Positions 9,056 to 16,090 of a DNA stretch of 64,000 nucleotides are shown here, piece by piece (the first letter of the stretch is position 1; each line of letters begins with the position of its first letter). The notes under the pieces were generated by a model. It searched no databases. It was not told the origin of the DNA and saw only the letters and a program-made list of their open reading frames with translations. Source of the DNA: Lutimonas zeaxanthinifaciens (GTDB lineage Bacteria > Bacteroidota > Bacteroidia > Flavobacteriales > Flavobacteriaceae). The DNA lies in contig NZ_CP129964.1 in NCBI RefSeq assembly GCF_030503675.1, positions 1,488,001 to 1,552,000 on the forward strand. The letters are read 5' to 3'. A program made the position numbers and the translations under genes.

Positions 9056-9328
9056 ATGACTAAAAACTACAGGATCAGGGTAACTGGAGTTGTACAGGGC
9101 GTATGGTTCCGGAAATACACCAAAGAAGCTGCTGATAAACGATCTCTTCATGGATTCGTGAGAAATGAACCGGACGGAAGTGTATTTATAGAGGCACAGG
9201 GAGATGTGAGGAACCTTGAGTATTTTGTCGATTGGCTTTATCGAGGGTCTCCCTTATCTAAGGTAGCGGAAGTTCGATGGGAGGAGGGAAATCCAGGATT
9301 TTTTGAGGGGTTTTCAATCAGTCGGTAA
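9056..9328 (+). CDS. acyP: Acylphosphatase
   Basis: This 90-residue protein covers the whole acylphosphatase family length. 'YRIRVTGVVQGVWFRKYTKEAA' holds the phosphate-binding loop and the catalytic arginine ('GVVQGVWFR', Arg about 19). 'LHGFVRNEPDGSVFIEAQG' holds the catalytic asparagine (Asn about 37). It hydrolyses acyl phosphates such as carbamoyl or acetyl phosphate and 1,3-bisphosphoglycerate in the cytosol. Its last 11 bp overlap the 3' end of the convergent permease gene. Confidence 0.95.
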   Translation: MTKNYRIRVTGVVQGVWFRKYTKEAADKRSLHGFVRNEPDGSVFIEAQGDVRNLEYFVDWLYRGSPLSKVAEVRWEEGNPGFFEGFSISR

Positions 9329-10082
9329 AAAACCAAAGCTTGATAGCCATTATGACCACCATAATGACAAGGGAAATTTTAACGACCCCGTCTCCTTTTG
9401 AAACAGACCATCGGCTAGTAAACCATCCGCCGAGGGCATTCCCAAAGGCAAGTATCAAACCGTATTCCCAATTCATTTTATCATTAATCACAAAAATGAA
9501 AACGGCAAAAACCGTGTATATCCCGGTAACGACAATTTTTATGGCATTACTCTTTACCAGGGTAAAATTATTGATTCCCGCAAGAACCAAAAGCATCAGA
9601 AAACCAACTCCCGCCTGTATGAAACCACCATATATCCCTACAAAGAAGAAAAGGATAATACTCGTCCATAAAGATTTTCCTTTTACCTTTTCAAAGGCAT
9701 AATCAATCTTTGGCTTTCTGTTCAGCACGAGGTAGGCTACTACGATGATCATAATAACAGCGAGAATCTTGTTGAATAATTCCCCGTCAATTTCAATGGC
9801 CAGCTGTGCACCCAGTATAGCTCCTAAGGTAGCCGAAATTCCAAAGTATATGCTAAAAGGCATTGTTTTTACACCTTTACTTCTAAAACCGAAATTTGTA
9901 ACAACACTTTGGATGAGGATAGCGATCCTGTTGGTTCCATTGGCGACGCTGGGAGGTAAGCCCAAAAAGATCAGCATGGGCAGGGTGAGCAAGGATCCGC
10001 CACCGGCCAGGGTATTTATGACGCCTGTTACCACGCCAATGACCCACAAGAGGATTAACTTAAGTATTAACTCTGTTTCCAT
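9318..10082 (-). CDS. TauE/SafE-family membrane permease (sulfite exporter-like)
   Basis: This 254-residue protein has about eight hydrophobic segments. The family features are 'GVVTGVINTLAGGGSLLTLPML' near residue 20 and the repeated 'GIYGGFIQAGVGFLMLLVL' near residue 150, the two G-rich half-repeats of TauE/SafE/DUF81 permeases. Members export or import sulfite, sulfoacetate or other small organosulfur or C2 anions; the substrate cannot be told from sequence. It is monocistronic, overlapping acyP tail to tail. Confidence 0.9.
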   Translation of the reverse strand: METELILKLILLWVIGVVTGVINTLAGGGSLLTLPMLIFLGLPPSVANGTNRIAILIQSVVTNFGFRSKGVKTMPFSIYFGISATLGAILGAQLAIEIDGELFNKILAVIMIIVVAYLVLNRKPKIDYAFEKVKGKSLWTSIILFFFVGIYGGFIQAGVGFLMLLVLAGINNFTLVKSNAIKIVVTGIYTVFAVFIFVINDKMNWEYGLILAFGNALGGWFTSRWSVSKGDGVVKISLVIMVVIMAIKLWFFTD

Positions 10083-10185
10083 GCAAAAATTTATGTGCTA
10101 AAAATAGGATTTATTTAATTAGGTCTGAGGGTAAAAATAATTTTAAAAAAAAATCAAATTGTTTTAGAAAAACAAAAAAGGGTAT

Positions 10186-10193
10186 TATATTTG
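10186..10193 (+). promoter_or_regulatory. -7 box of tRNA-Ser
   Basis: TATATTTG, a full consensus match, lies 32 bp before the mature tRNA 5' end. A TTG occurs 24 bp upstream. Confidence 0.6.
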
Positions 10194-10224
10194 CGCTCGC
10201 ATTTGAGCAATCAGATACACTCAT

Positions 10225-10309
10225 GGAGAAATGGCAGAGTGGTCGAATGCACTGGTCTTGAAAACCAGCGAGGGTCACACCTCCGGGGGTTCGAATCCCT
10301 CTTTCTCCG
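10225..10309 (+). tRNA. tRNA-Ser (anticodon TGA)
   Basis: The 85-nt gene folds as a class II tRNA. The acceptor stem GGAGAAA pairs with TTTCTCC, the D arm is GGCAGAGTGGTCGAATGC-like, and the anticodon stem CTGGT/ACCAG holds loop CTTGAAA with anticodon TGA. A long variable arm (CGAGGGTCACACCTCCG) is followed by a T arm containing GGTTCGAATCC, then discriminator G. CCA is not encoded. It has its own promoter and terminator. Confidence 0.97.
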
Positions 10310-10335
10310 CGATCAAGCGCAAGGCTTGAAAAAAG

Positions 10336-10365
10336 AAAACCACCAAGTTTACTTGAGTGGTTTTT
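10336..10365 (+). terminator. Terminator of tRNA-Ser
   Basis: A stem of AAAACCAC/GTGGTTTT plus CAAG/CTTG (single bulged A, loop TTTA) ends in TTTTT, 27 bp after the tRNA. A further small hairpin (CAGCATTT/AAATGCTG, 10381-10399) follows. Confidence 0.8.
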
Positions 10366-10481
10366 GTTTTTTTAAGACTTCAGCATTTGCAAAATGCTGT
10401 AAGAGGGAGGTTGGAACAAAATCCCTCCCTGTGGGATCAACAAAGTTAATCACTGAATTTTAAGGCTCGTCTCCTTAGATA

Positions 10482-12074
10482 TCAGTAAATAGAATCGCCA
10501 AGCAGAACCGCATCAAAATCAATATCGTCAATAGGTATAATCGTTTCTGTTTTAGGATCCCAATCGATACGTCGGCCCAGTTTCCATGACAGCCCGGTCA
10601 TATGTGCGGTAATAGCTTCTTCAAAGCCCTCTTTAATGCCACAGCTTAATTCGGTTCCGTTTCGAATACCGCTCAACCATTCTCTAAGGTGTAAAAAGGT
10701 AGAGTCTACTCGGGCCCCGTCAATATAGGTCCACATCAAGCCCTTATCAGCAAAATACTGAGAGGTTGCAGAAGAAATGGCATCGGGCACATTGGCACCC
10801 GGATCGTATTGATAAATTGGGACAGATGGTTTCATCATATCCGCCTCAATCATCTTCGCATATTTAGTTGATCTCGCATCCGGCCAAATGGTCAGGCGAT
10901 TACCCAGTTCCATAGTTCCGTCATGTCCCATTAATATGGTCGGCCTGCTAAAACTATTGCCTAAGGTAGCGCTATAGATAAAGGTCATACCTTTTTCCTT
11001 GCCATTCGCCTGGCTCTGTCCTGTTATAAAGTCTGGAAATTCCATATTTGCCTGTAGGACATCGGGCACATTTCTTCCGTCATTATGTGTGTAAATTCCA
11101 CCTGAGGCTGAAATGGACTTGGGAATCCCCATATTTAACACACAATTTAAACGGTCGTAATCATGGGTCAATAAATCCCCGGATAAACCAGACCCGTAAG
11201 CCCACCATTTACGCCATCTGAAAAAATGATTTTTATTAAACGGTATTTTGGGAGCAGATCCTAAAAACTGTTCCCAATCAATCGTCTGCTCGTTAGCGTC
11301 TTTATGAATCTCATAGTTCCATGCTCCATTATCATCGTTTCTATTGGTATTGGTCTGGATCATAGAAACATGTCCTAAAGTATTCTTAGTAACCACATCT
11401 CTTGCCGTTTGAAAACTCAATGTTTGACGATGTTGATGCCCTACCATTAGACGAGCTTTTGACTTTTTAGCAGCTTCTCGTAAGCGATACGTTTCTTCAA
11501 TTGTATGGGTCATTGGTTTTTCAACGTAGACATGTACATTGTTTTCCAGTGCCTCAATGGCCATAGGTGCATGCCAGTGGTCAGGAGTCGCAATGATGAT
11601 CGCTTCAACCTCACCGCTACGTATCATTTCCTGGTAGGTTCTGAAGCGTTTTACAGGCATGTCTTCTGTAGAAAATGAGTCGATCACCTCTTGAGCCCGT
11701 ATATCGAATATATCACATACCGCAACTAGGCTTACGTTTAGTTTTTCCTGACTTTTAAAATCAGCTAATGCCGAATGATTTGGGTTCTGCTCTGCGGCCT
11801 TTTGCATATTATTCAACCAGGCTTTGGTTGCGAATCCAAGAGATCTACACAATTGCTCTCCTCGAATCCCAAACCCGATGATCCCGACTCTGACTGGCGG
11901 ACCTTCTACAGTTGGCAGTATCTTAGGCAATGAAGGCTCTATATTTAATTGTTCGAGTAACTTATTTCGCTCCTTTCTGCTTTGTACGCTGCTGGCGGCT
12001 CCAGCCCACCAGATGGCTCCGGCAATGGGTAATCCACTTAAACCCTTGATCATATCTCTTCTCGTCCATTTCAT
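10482..12074 (-). CDS. Tat-exported Gfo/Idh/MocA-family oxidoreductase
   Basis: This 530-residue protein has a twin-arginine signal ('KWTRRDMIKGLSGLPIAGAIWW'), predicting export of the folded, cofactor-loaded enzyme. The Rossmann domain starts at 'VRVGIIGFGIRGEQL' (near residue 62), with 'AIIIATPDHWHAPMAIEAL' and the lysine motif 'VHVYVEKPMT' (near 180-190), followed by the alpha/beta C-terminal domain ('GLSGDLLTHDYDRLNCVL'). Secreted members of this family in Bacteroidota act on sugars or glycans using tightly bound NAD(P). Its ATG overlaps the TGA of the upstream DoxX gene (ATGA), indicating coupling. It lies between tRNA-Ser and a copy of that tRNA's 3' end. Confidence 0.9.
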   Translation of the reverse strand: MKWTRRDMIKGLSGLPIAGAIWWAGAASSVQSRKERNKLLEQLNIEPSLPKILPTVEGPPVRVGIIGFGIRGEQLCRSLGFATKAWLNNMQKAAEQNPNHSALADFKSQEKLNVSLVAVCDIFDIRAQEVIDSFSTEDMPVKRFRTYQEMIRSGEVEAIIIATPDHWHAPMAIEALENNVHVYVEKPMTHTIEETYRLREAAKKSKARLMVGHQHRQTLSFQTARDVVTKNTLGHVSMIQTNTNRNDDNGAWNYEIHKDANEQTIDWEQFLGSAPKIPFNKNHFFRWRKWWAYGSGLSGDLLTHDYDRLNCVLNMGIPKSISASGGIYTHNDGRNVPDVLQANMEFPDFITGQSQANGKEKGMTFIYSATLGNSFSRPTILMGHDGTMELGNRLTIWPDARSTKYAKMIEADMMKPSVPIYQYDPGANVPDAISSATSQYFADKGLMWTYIDGARVDSTFLHLREWLSGIRNGTELSCGIKEGFEEAITAHMTGLSWKLGRRIDWDPKTETIIPIDDIDFDAVLLGDSIY

Positions 12075-12565
12075 AGTGTCGCAGTTTTAGTTGTGTTTTT
12101 TTTATTTCCAAAGAGACGTGCCAGACCAAAATACTGTGCCGTCGGGAATTGAAAGAGTACTATACAAGCCACCAATTCAATTAAGTTTTTATTGACAAAC
12201 CAATAGCTTCCTTCCACATTGACCTCTGTCAGCCACGGAAAAGAAGGATGTGCCAGATAATACAAGGCGAGTAAACCCGCTCCGATAAAAGCACCTGTTT
12301 TTTCGAAAAAACCAAGGGTTAGGGTTAAGCCCACAATAATAAGCGCAGCCATATTCAAACCATCTACCCAGCCAATGATGAGATCGCTTGTCAAGGCGGT
12401 GAAAACTGGTTTGAAAGGACCTTGTGCAGAGGCGAGATAACCCAAAGAAGTCCAATCGGGGTTATATAGCTTGATTATTCCTTCATATAAAAAATGCCAG
12501 CCGATAAGAATTCGCAAAAGAACGATGCTGTCTTTGAGTTCCCACTTTTTTCCAGATGTTGTCAT
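12071..12565 (-). CDS. DoxX-family membrane protein
   Basis: From the ATG at 12565 the protein is about 164 residues with four hydrophobic segments: 'IVLLRILIGWHFLYEGIIKLY', 'IIGWVDGLNMAALIIVGLTLTLG', 'GAFIGAGLLALYYLA' and 'NLIELVACIVLFQF'. 'RILIGWHFLYEGIIKL' is the DoxX signature (RxxlGxxFlyaGxxKl). DoxX proteins are poorly defined, quinone- or redox-linked membrane proteins. The longer frame starting at 12640 is rejected because a -7 box (12586-12593) lies between it and the chosen ATG. It is coupled by ATGA overlap to the secreted Gfo/Idh gene, a pairing also seen in other Bacteroidota, which suggests shared electron handling; that is inference. Confidence 0.85.
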   Translation of the reverse strand: MTTSGKKWELKDSIVLLRILIGWHFLYEGIIKLYNPDWTSLGYLASAQGPFKPVFTALTSDLIIGWVDGLNMAALIIVGLTLTLGFFEKTGAFIGAGLLALYYLAHPSFPWLTEVNVEGSYWFVNKNLIELVACIVLFQFPTAQYFGLARLFGNKKNTTKTATL

Positions 12566-12585
12566 GTGCTTCCTTTTATGAGCTG

Positions 12586-12593
12586 CAAAGATA
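12586..12593 (-). promoter_or_regulatory. -7 box of the doxX-Gfo/Idh operon
   Basis: The minus strand reads TATCTTTG, 20 bp before the ATG at 12565. It decides the start of the DoxX gene. Confidence 0.6.
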
Positions 12594-12731
12594 AAACACC
12601 GCGATGGATTATCTATGATTTTGGTCATGTCATCCGTCAACTTAAAGCGACTTTGTTGAGCACTTAAACCGTTATAGCTGTACCGAATGAAGTCTTTTAT
12701 TAAACTTCAACGCTTTAGGGGGACGGAACAA

Positions 12732-12750
12732 AATCCCTCTTTCTCGGCGA
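12732..12750 (+). repeat. Second copy of the tRNA-Ser 3' end (tRNA relic or attachment-site-like repeat)
   Basis: AATCCCTCTTTCTC then one changed base then GCGA matches the T-arm/acceptor end of tRNA-Ser at 10294-10312 in 18 of 19 positions, same orientation. No other tRNA arms are present upstream. The preceding bases (12725-12739) also match 10413-10427 exactly over 15 bp. A plus-strand terminator follows although no plus-strand gene precedes it, as expected for the tail of a lost or duplicated tRNA gene. Confidence 0.7.
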
Positions 12751-12756
12751 AAATCG

Positions 12757-12789
12757 AAACCCACAACACTCGTTAGTTGTGGGTTTTTT
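12757..12789 (+). terminator. Plus-strand terminator behind the tRNA relic
   Basis: AAACCCACAAC pairs with GTTGTGGGTTT around an 8-nt loop and runs into TTTTTT. It also lies 90 bp beyond the 3' end of the M56 gene, but the T-run is on the plus strand. Confidence 0.75.
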
Positions 12790-12879
12790 GTTTTCAGAGC
12801 CTTTAAAACCTTGAATTTAGGGTCTAAGTCAAAAGGTTTTATGACTTAGGCTAAAGGGAAGTAGAGGAGAGGCTTCTGG

Positions 12880-14199
12880 CTAAATATCTTTTTTTAGCAG
12901 GATTGGTAAGGTAAATTTAACCGCTACATTTTTGCCATTTTTTTGACCTGGTATAAACCTGGGTAAATCTGAAACCACTTTAATAACTTCTTGTTCTAAC
13001 TCTTTATGTTTTGTTTTCGCTTTCATATCCGTTACGTTACCTTCCTTGTCGATCGTGAATCGCACATATATTTTTTCGATAAGATTTTCGGAACCATCCT
13101 CATTGGATTCTGTATTATCGATATTTTTAAGAAGGGAAGCATCAAAATTATTGGATACATGTGCTGTTATTCCTTTTACCATGCAAGCTTTCTGGTCTTC
13201 TGCATCTTCACAACCAGGGAAAACAGGGACCTGATCGACTTCCACAAAAGGAACTGTTTCATCTTGCTCCGCTAGAGAGGTATTCTGCTGTGTTTCATAA
13301 TTTAAAACAGCACTGTTGGCAGTATTTTTGTCAACATCTGCTTCAGCTTTATTTTTTTCACAGGAAGTATACACAAGCATTGCCGATAATAATGGGATCA
13401 ACATGATGTATTTAATTTTCAATAAATTTTTTGAATGTTCTCGATTAAACATAATAATTCGTTTTTTAATTAATGATTGATTGTTAAATGAATTGACAAA
13501 AGTCATTCTGTCAACTTTGAAAGTCTCGGCCAAAAGACTATTGAAAAAAGTACTTCGTTCACTTTTTGAAACTGATCTTGAATCTGCAATGAATTCATGG
13601 ATCGTTGCTATATTTTTCTGATAGATATAGGTAAAGGGATTAAACCAAAAGGCAATTTTTTGGATTTCAAACAATAAGAGGTCTATACTATGCAATTCTT
13701 TGACATGAATAAGTTCATGATCTATTATTTTTTTATTGGATTGATTTGTCTCGCTTATGAATATGAAATTAAAGAATGAAAAGGCTGTATGATTTTCCTT
13801 CAAAATCACCAGACAATGATCGGCTTTTCTACGTTTCTTATTGCTTTGGATTAATCTGTATAATTTGTAAATCCTAACGGCGAATAATATCCCGGAGAAG
13901 ATGATTCCTGTGTATATTATCCAGCTCATAGAATTCATCAATAAAAGAGACCAATTAAACTGTCTTTCAATAAAGCCACCCGGTGTGTAAATTATCTCTG
14001 GCAACATATATGCATACTCTGGTGTTAAGCTGTTTGCTATTTTTTCAATTTTGAGTACAGGGATGATATAGGCAATAATGGAGGTGAGGATCAGATAAAA
14101 CCTGTTCCATTGGAAAAATGTTTCTTTCTTTAAGAAGACTTCATATACCATATAAAAAGCGGCTTGAAACAGAATTACCTGGAAAATATAATTTGACAT
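12880..14199 (-). CDS. BlaR1/MecR1-type M56 membrane metallopeptidase with C-terminal TonB domain
   Basis: This 439-residue protein has membrane segments near residues 1-20, 35-50, 85-110 and 265-285. The cytoplasmic zinc peptidase loop contains 'HELIHVKE' (HExxH, residues 161-165), and the third ligand region is 'IHEFIADSRSV' (about 200-210). After the last membrane segment ('LIPLLSAMLVYTSC') comes a periplasmic acidic stretch and a TonB C-terminal-like domain ('KIYVRFTIDKEGNVTDMKAK' ... 'LPRFIPGQKNGKNVAVKFTLPI'). Classical BlaR1 has a penicillin-sensor domain there; this protein does not. It probably cleaves or inactivates its BlaI partner, encoded 3 bp upstream, in response to an envelope signal. 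The signal is unknown. Confidence 0.88.
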   Translation of the reverse strand: MSNYIFQVILFQAAFYMVYEVFLKKETFFQWNRFYLILTSIIAYIIPVLKIEKIANSLTPEYAYMLPEIIYTPGGFIERQFNWSLLLMNSMSWIIYTGIIFSGILFAVRIYKLYRLIQSNKKRRKADHCLVILKENHTAFSFFNFIFISETNQSNKKIIDHELIHVKELHSIDLLLFEIQKIAFWFNPFTYIYQKNIATIHEFIADSRSVSKSERSTFFNSLLAETFKVDRMTFVNSFNNQSLIKKRIIMFNREHSKNLLKIKYIMLIPLLSAMLVYTSCEKNKAEADVDKNTANSAVLNYETQQNTSLAEQDETVPFVEVDQVPVFPGCEDAEDQKACMVKGITAHVSNNFDASLLKNIDNTESNEDGSENLIEKIYVRFTIDKEGNVTDMKAKTKHKELEQEVIKVVSDLPRFIPGQKNGKNVAVKFTLPILLKKDI

Positions 14200-14202
14200 A
14201 AT

Positions 14203-14568
14203 CTATTGGTTTTGTTTATCTATTTCTTTTAAAATACTTTCAAGGTCCTTCAGGTCCAGATCATTTTTTTTAACAAAGAATGAAACCATACTTTTAAACG
14301 AACCCTCAAAATAGTTATCTACAAGTTTATGCAGACTTTGATTGGTATAGTCGGTTTTTTTGATCAAAGGATAATAAATATATCCTCTTCCTTTCGGCAT
14401 GTGTGAAACAAATTTCTTTGTTTCGAGAATTCTGATAATTGTGGAAACTGTATTGTAAGCAGGTTTAGGTTCGGGGAGTTTTTCAATAATATCCTTGACA
14501 GATCCTTCTTCAATGTCCCATAGTACCTGCATAAATTGTTCTTCAGCTTTAGTGAGTTGTTTGCTCAT
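14203..14568 (-). CDS. BlaI/MecI/CopY-family transcriptional repressor
   Basis: From the ATG at 14568 the protein is 121 residues. The winged helix-turn-helix is 'LTKAEEQFMQVLWDIEEGSVKDIIEKL' followed by 'AYNTVSTIIRILETKKFVSHMPKGRGYIYYPL' (near residues 5-70), and the C-terminal half supplies the dimerisation helices ('KLVDNYFEGSFKSMVSFFVKK'). It should bind palindromic operators as a dimer and be relieved by the M56 protein encoded immediately downstream. The longer frame from 14598 overlaps the -7 box and is rejected. Palindromes overlapping its own promoter suggest autorepression. Confidence 0.92.
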   Translation of the reverse strand: MSKQLTKAEEQFMQVLWDIEEGSVKDIIEKLPEPKPAYNTVSTIIRILETKKFVSHMPKGRGYIYYPLIKKTDYTNQSLHKLVDNYFEGSFKSMVSFFVKKNDLDLKDLESILKEIDKQNQ

Positions 14569-14595
14569 GAAAAAAATTATGATTGAATTATGAAG

Positions 14596-14636
14596 CAAAT
14601 ATAACTAAATATTTAGTTTAAACTAATAATTTAGTT
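14596..14636 (-). promoter_or_regulatory. blaI promoter with overlapping tandem operators
   Basis: The minus-strand -7 box TATATTTG occupies 14596-14603. Directly upstream lie a perfect 16-bp palindrome AACTAAATATTTAGTT (14603-14618) and a near copy AACTAATAATTTAGTT (14621-14636). The half-site ACTAA/TTAGT thus occurs four times in alternating orientation, starting at 14604, 14613, 14622 and 14631, exactly 9 bp apart. This placement blocks the promoter and fits BlaI-type cooperative repression. The binding itself is inferred. Confidence 0.75.
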
Positions 14637-14671
14637 GAAAAAAATATATTTTTCTTGAGAAGTAACAGAGA

Positions 14672-16090
14672 TCAAATGCTGCCGTTAAATATTCTGAATA
14701 GGGTAGCCTTGACGTTAACGAATTTATTTTGAATCTGAATCGCTTTAAGTTCGGCTTCTATTAATTTTGATTCCCGGGTGTTGACAAGAAAGAGCGAACT
14801 TTCTCCCAATTCGAATTTGCGTTCCTCGGAACGTAAGAGATTGGTATAATCATCAACAATGTTTTCCGTGATCTCATTTTGCGTTTCATAAGAAATCAAC
14901 TCCTGATTTAAACTGATCCATTTGTTTTGAAGTGAAACTTTAGTTGTACTTTGCTCGAGTTCATTGTCCTGTATTTTAAGTTTCGCCAATTTCAGATCAC
15001 CTCTTTCCTTTCTAAGAAATAATGGAAAACTCGCCGTTATACCTGCTTTGTAGTTATTTGTATTCCAGCCTATATTATTTTCTGCAGCTTCATTCAAAAA
15101 GTTATATTGAATGTCCAGTTGGGGCAGGAGGTTATTCAATTTTAGTTTTTTCTGAATTTCAAGCTGATCGTATTTAGCCTGAAGCGAAATTAGTTTAGGG
15201 TGATTGTTCATCTCGGGCAAGGTGTCAGCAGCCGCGGTATCAATAACATTATTTAATCTCGGTATAATGGAATTGATGGCCTCAATAGAGAACAGGTCCG
15301 GATGCATATCCTCCCGAAGTTCCACAGGAGTATTGTCTTTAAGCCACAGAAAGTTGGACAATGCCAGGCCCGATTTCAGGTATTTGATCCTTGCGTTCTC
15401 GAACTCAAGTTTTCTTGTGTTTTTTGAAATATTCGCCTCAAGTGTATCAATGGCGGGTTTGTCACCAGCCGCAAAATTTCTTTTCACGTTCTCAAAGCGC
15501 AAAGAGGCGTTCAACAAAAATTTTTCTCTTACCTGGAACTCTCGGTATTGTTTAAACCAGTCAAAGTAGGCGACAATGGCATCGTATAATATTTCGTTCG
15601 TAAGCATTATTTGCTCGGCTTCCGCTTGTCGCTGAAAGATCCTGGCTTTTTTCAGTGTAGCCATTCTTTTGTTCATTAAAAGCCCTTTTGCAAGAGATAC
15701 AGAAACCCCTACACTATAAAGCCCGTCATCCGGTACGGTTGACTCGGGATTCAAATAGACACCTGAATTCTGCTCATAGTTTGCCTTTAGTTCAATTCCG
15801 TACCAAGTGGGTATCTTAAAGGATCCGTTGAGTTTGTTGTAGTATTCTGAACCGTTGAATTCCTTACGGTCATAGTCTACTTCAAGCTTAGGGTCAAAGG
15901 CTCCTCTTGATTTCATCAACAGGGCCTGCCCCTCATCAAGTACCAGGTTACTCTGTTTGATCACCGGATGAAATTCTTTTACGTAGCCAAGATATTCTTC
16001 AAGGCTTAGCACTTTATCCTCCATGTTCTGTGACCACAGGTTGATCGTGCTCAATAGTATAATCAGGGCGAATTTAGCGTGAGTTTTCAT
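14672..16090 (-). CDS. TolC-family outer-membrane efflux protein
   Basis: This 472-residue protein has a signal peptide ('FALIILLSTINLWSQ'), then long alpha-helical coiled-coil stretches typical of the periplasmic TolC tunnel ('VLDEGQALLMKSRGAFDPKLEVDYDR', 'ARIFQRQAEAEQIMLTNEIL', 'AKYDQLEIQKKLKLNNLLPQLDIQYNF', 'ELGESSLFLVNTRESKLIEAELKAI'). 'GESSLFLVNTRE' is the family's conserved second repeat motif. It forms the outer-membrane channel for the ABC-HlyD pair. It is last in the operon, and its ATG overlaps the TGA of the HlyD gene by 4 bp. Confidence 0.93.
   Translation of the reverse strand: MKTHAKFALIILLSTINLWSQNMEDKVLSLEEYLGYVKEFHPVIKQSNLVLDEGQALLMKSRGAFDPKLEVDYDRKEFNGSEYYNKLNGSFKIPTWYGIELKANYEQNSGVYLNPESTVPDDGLYSVGVSVSLAKGLLMNKRMATLKKARIFQRQAEAEQIMLTNEILYDAIVAYFDWFKQYREFQVREKFLLNASLRFENVKRNFAAGDKPAIDTLEANISKNTRKLEFENARIKYLKSGLALSNFLWLKDNTPVELREDMHPDLFSIEAINSIIPRLNNVIDTAAADTLPEMNNHPKLISLQAKYDQLEIQKKLKLNNLLPQLDIQYNFLNEAAENNIGWNTNNYKAGITASFPLFLRKERGDLKLAKLKIQDNELEQSTTKVSLQNKWISLNQELISYETQNEITENIVDDYTNLLRSEERKFELGESSLFLVNTRESKLIEAELKAIQIQNKFVNVKATLFRIFNGSI

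Noticed and set aside
10191-10463. 90-codon open frame over the tRNA-Ser gene
   Set aside because: It is an accidental frame through a tRNA and its terminator, with no protein-family similarity.
12071-12640. Longer DoxX start at 12640
   Set aside because: The upstream part contains the -7 box and has no DoxX similarity; ATG 12565 is preferred.
10294-12750. Active integrative element at tRNA-Ser
   Set aside because: No integrase, recombinase or other mobility gene lies in the interval, so only a relic or repeat is claimed.
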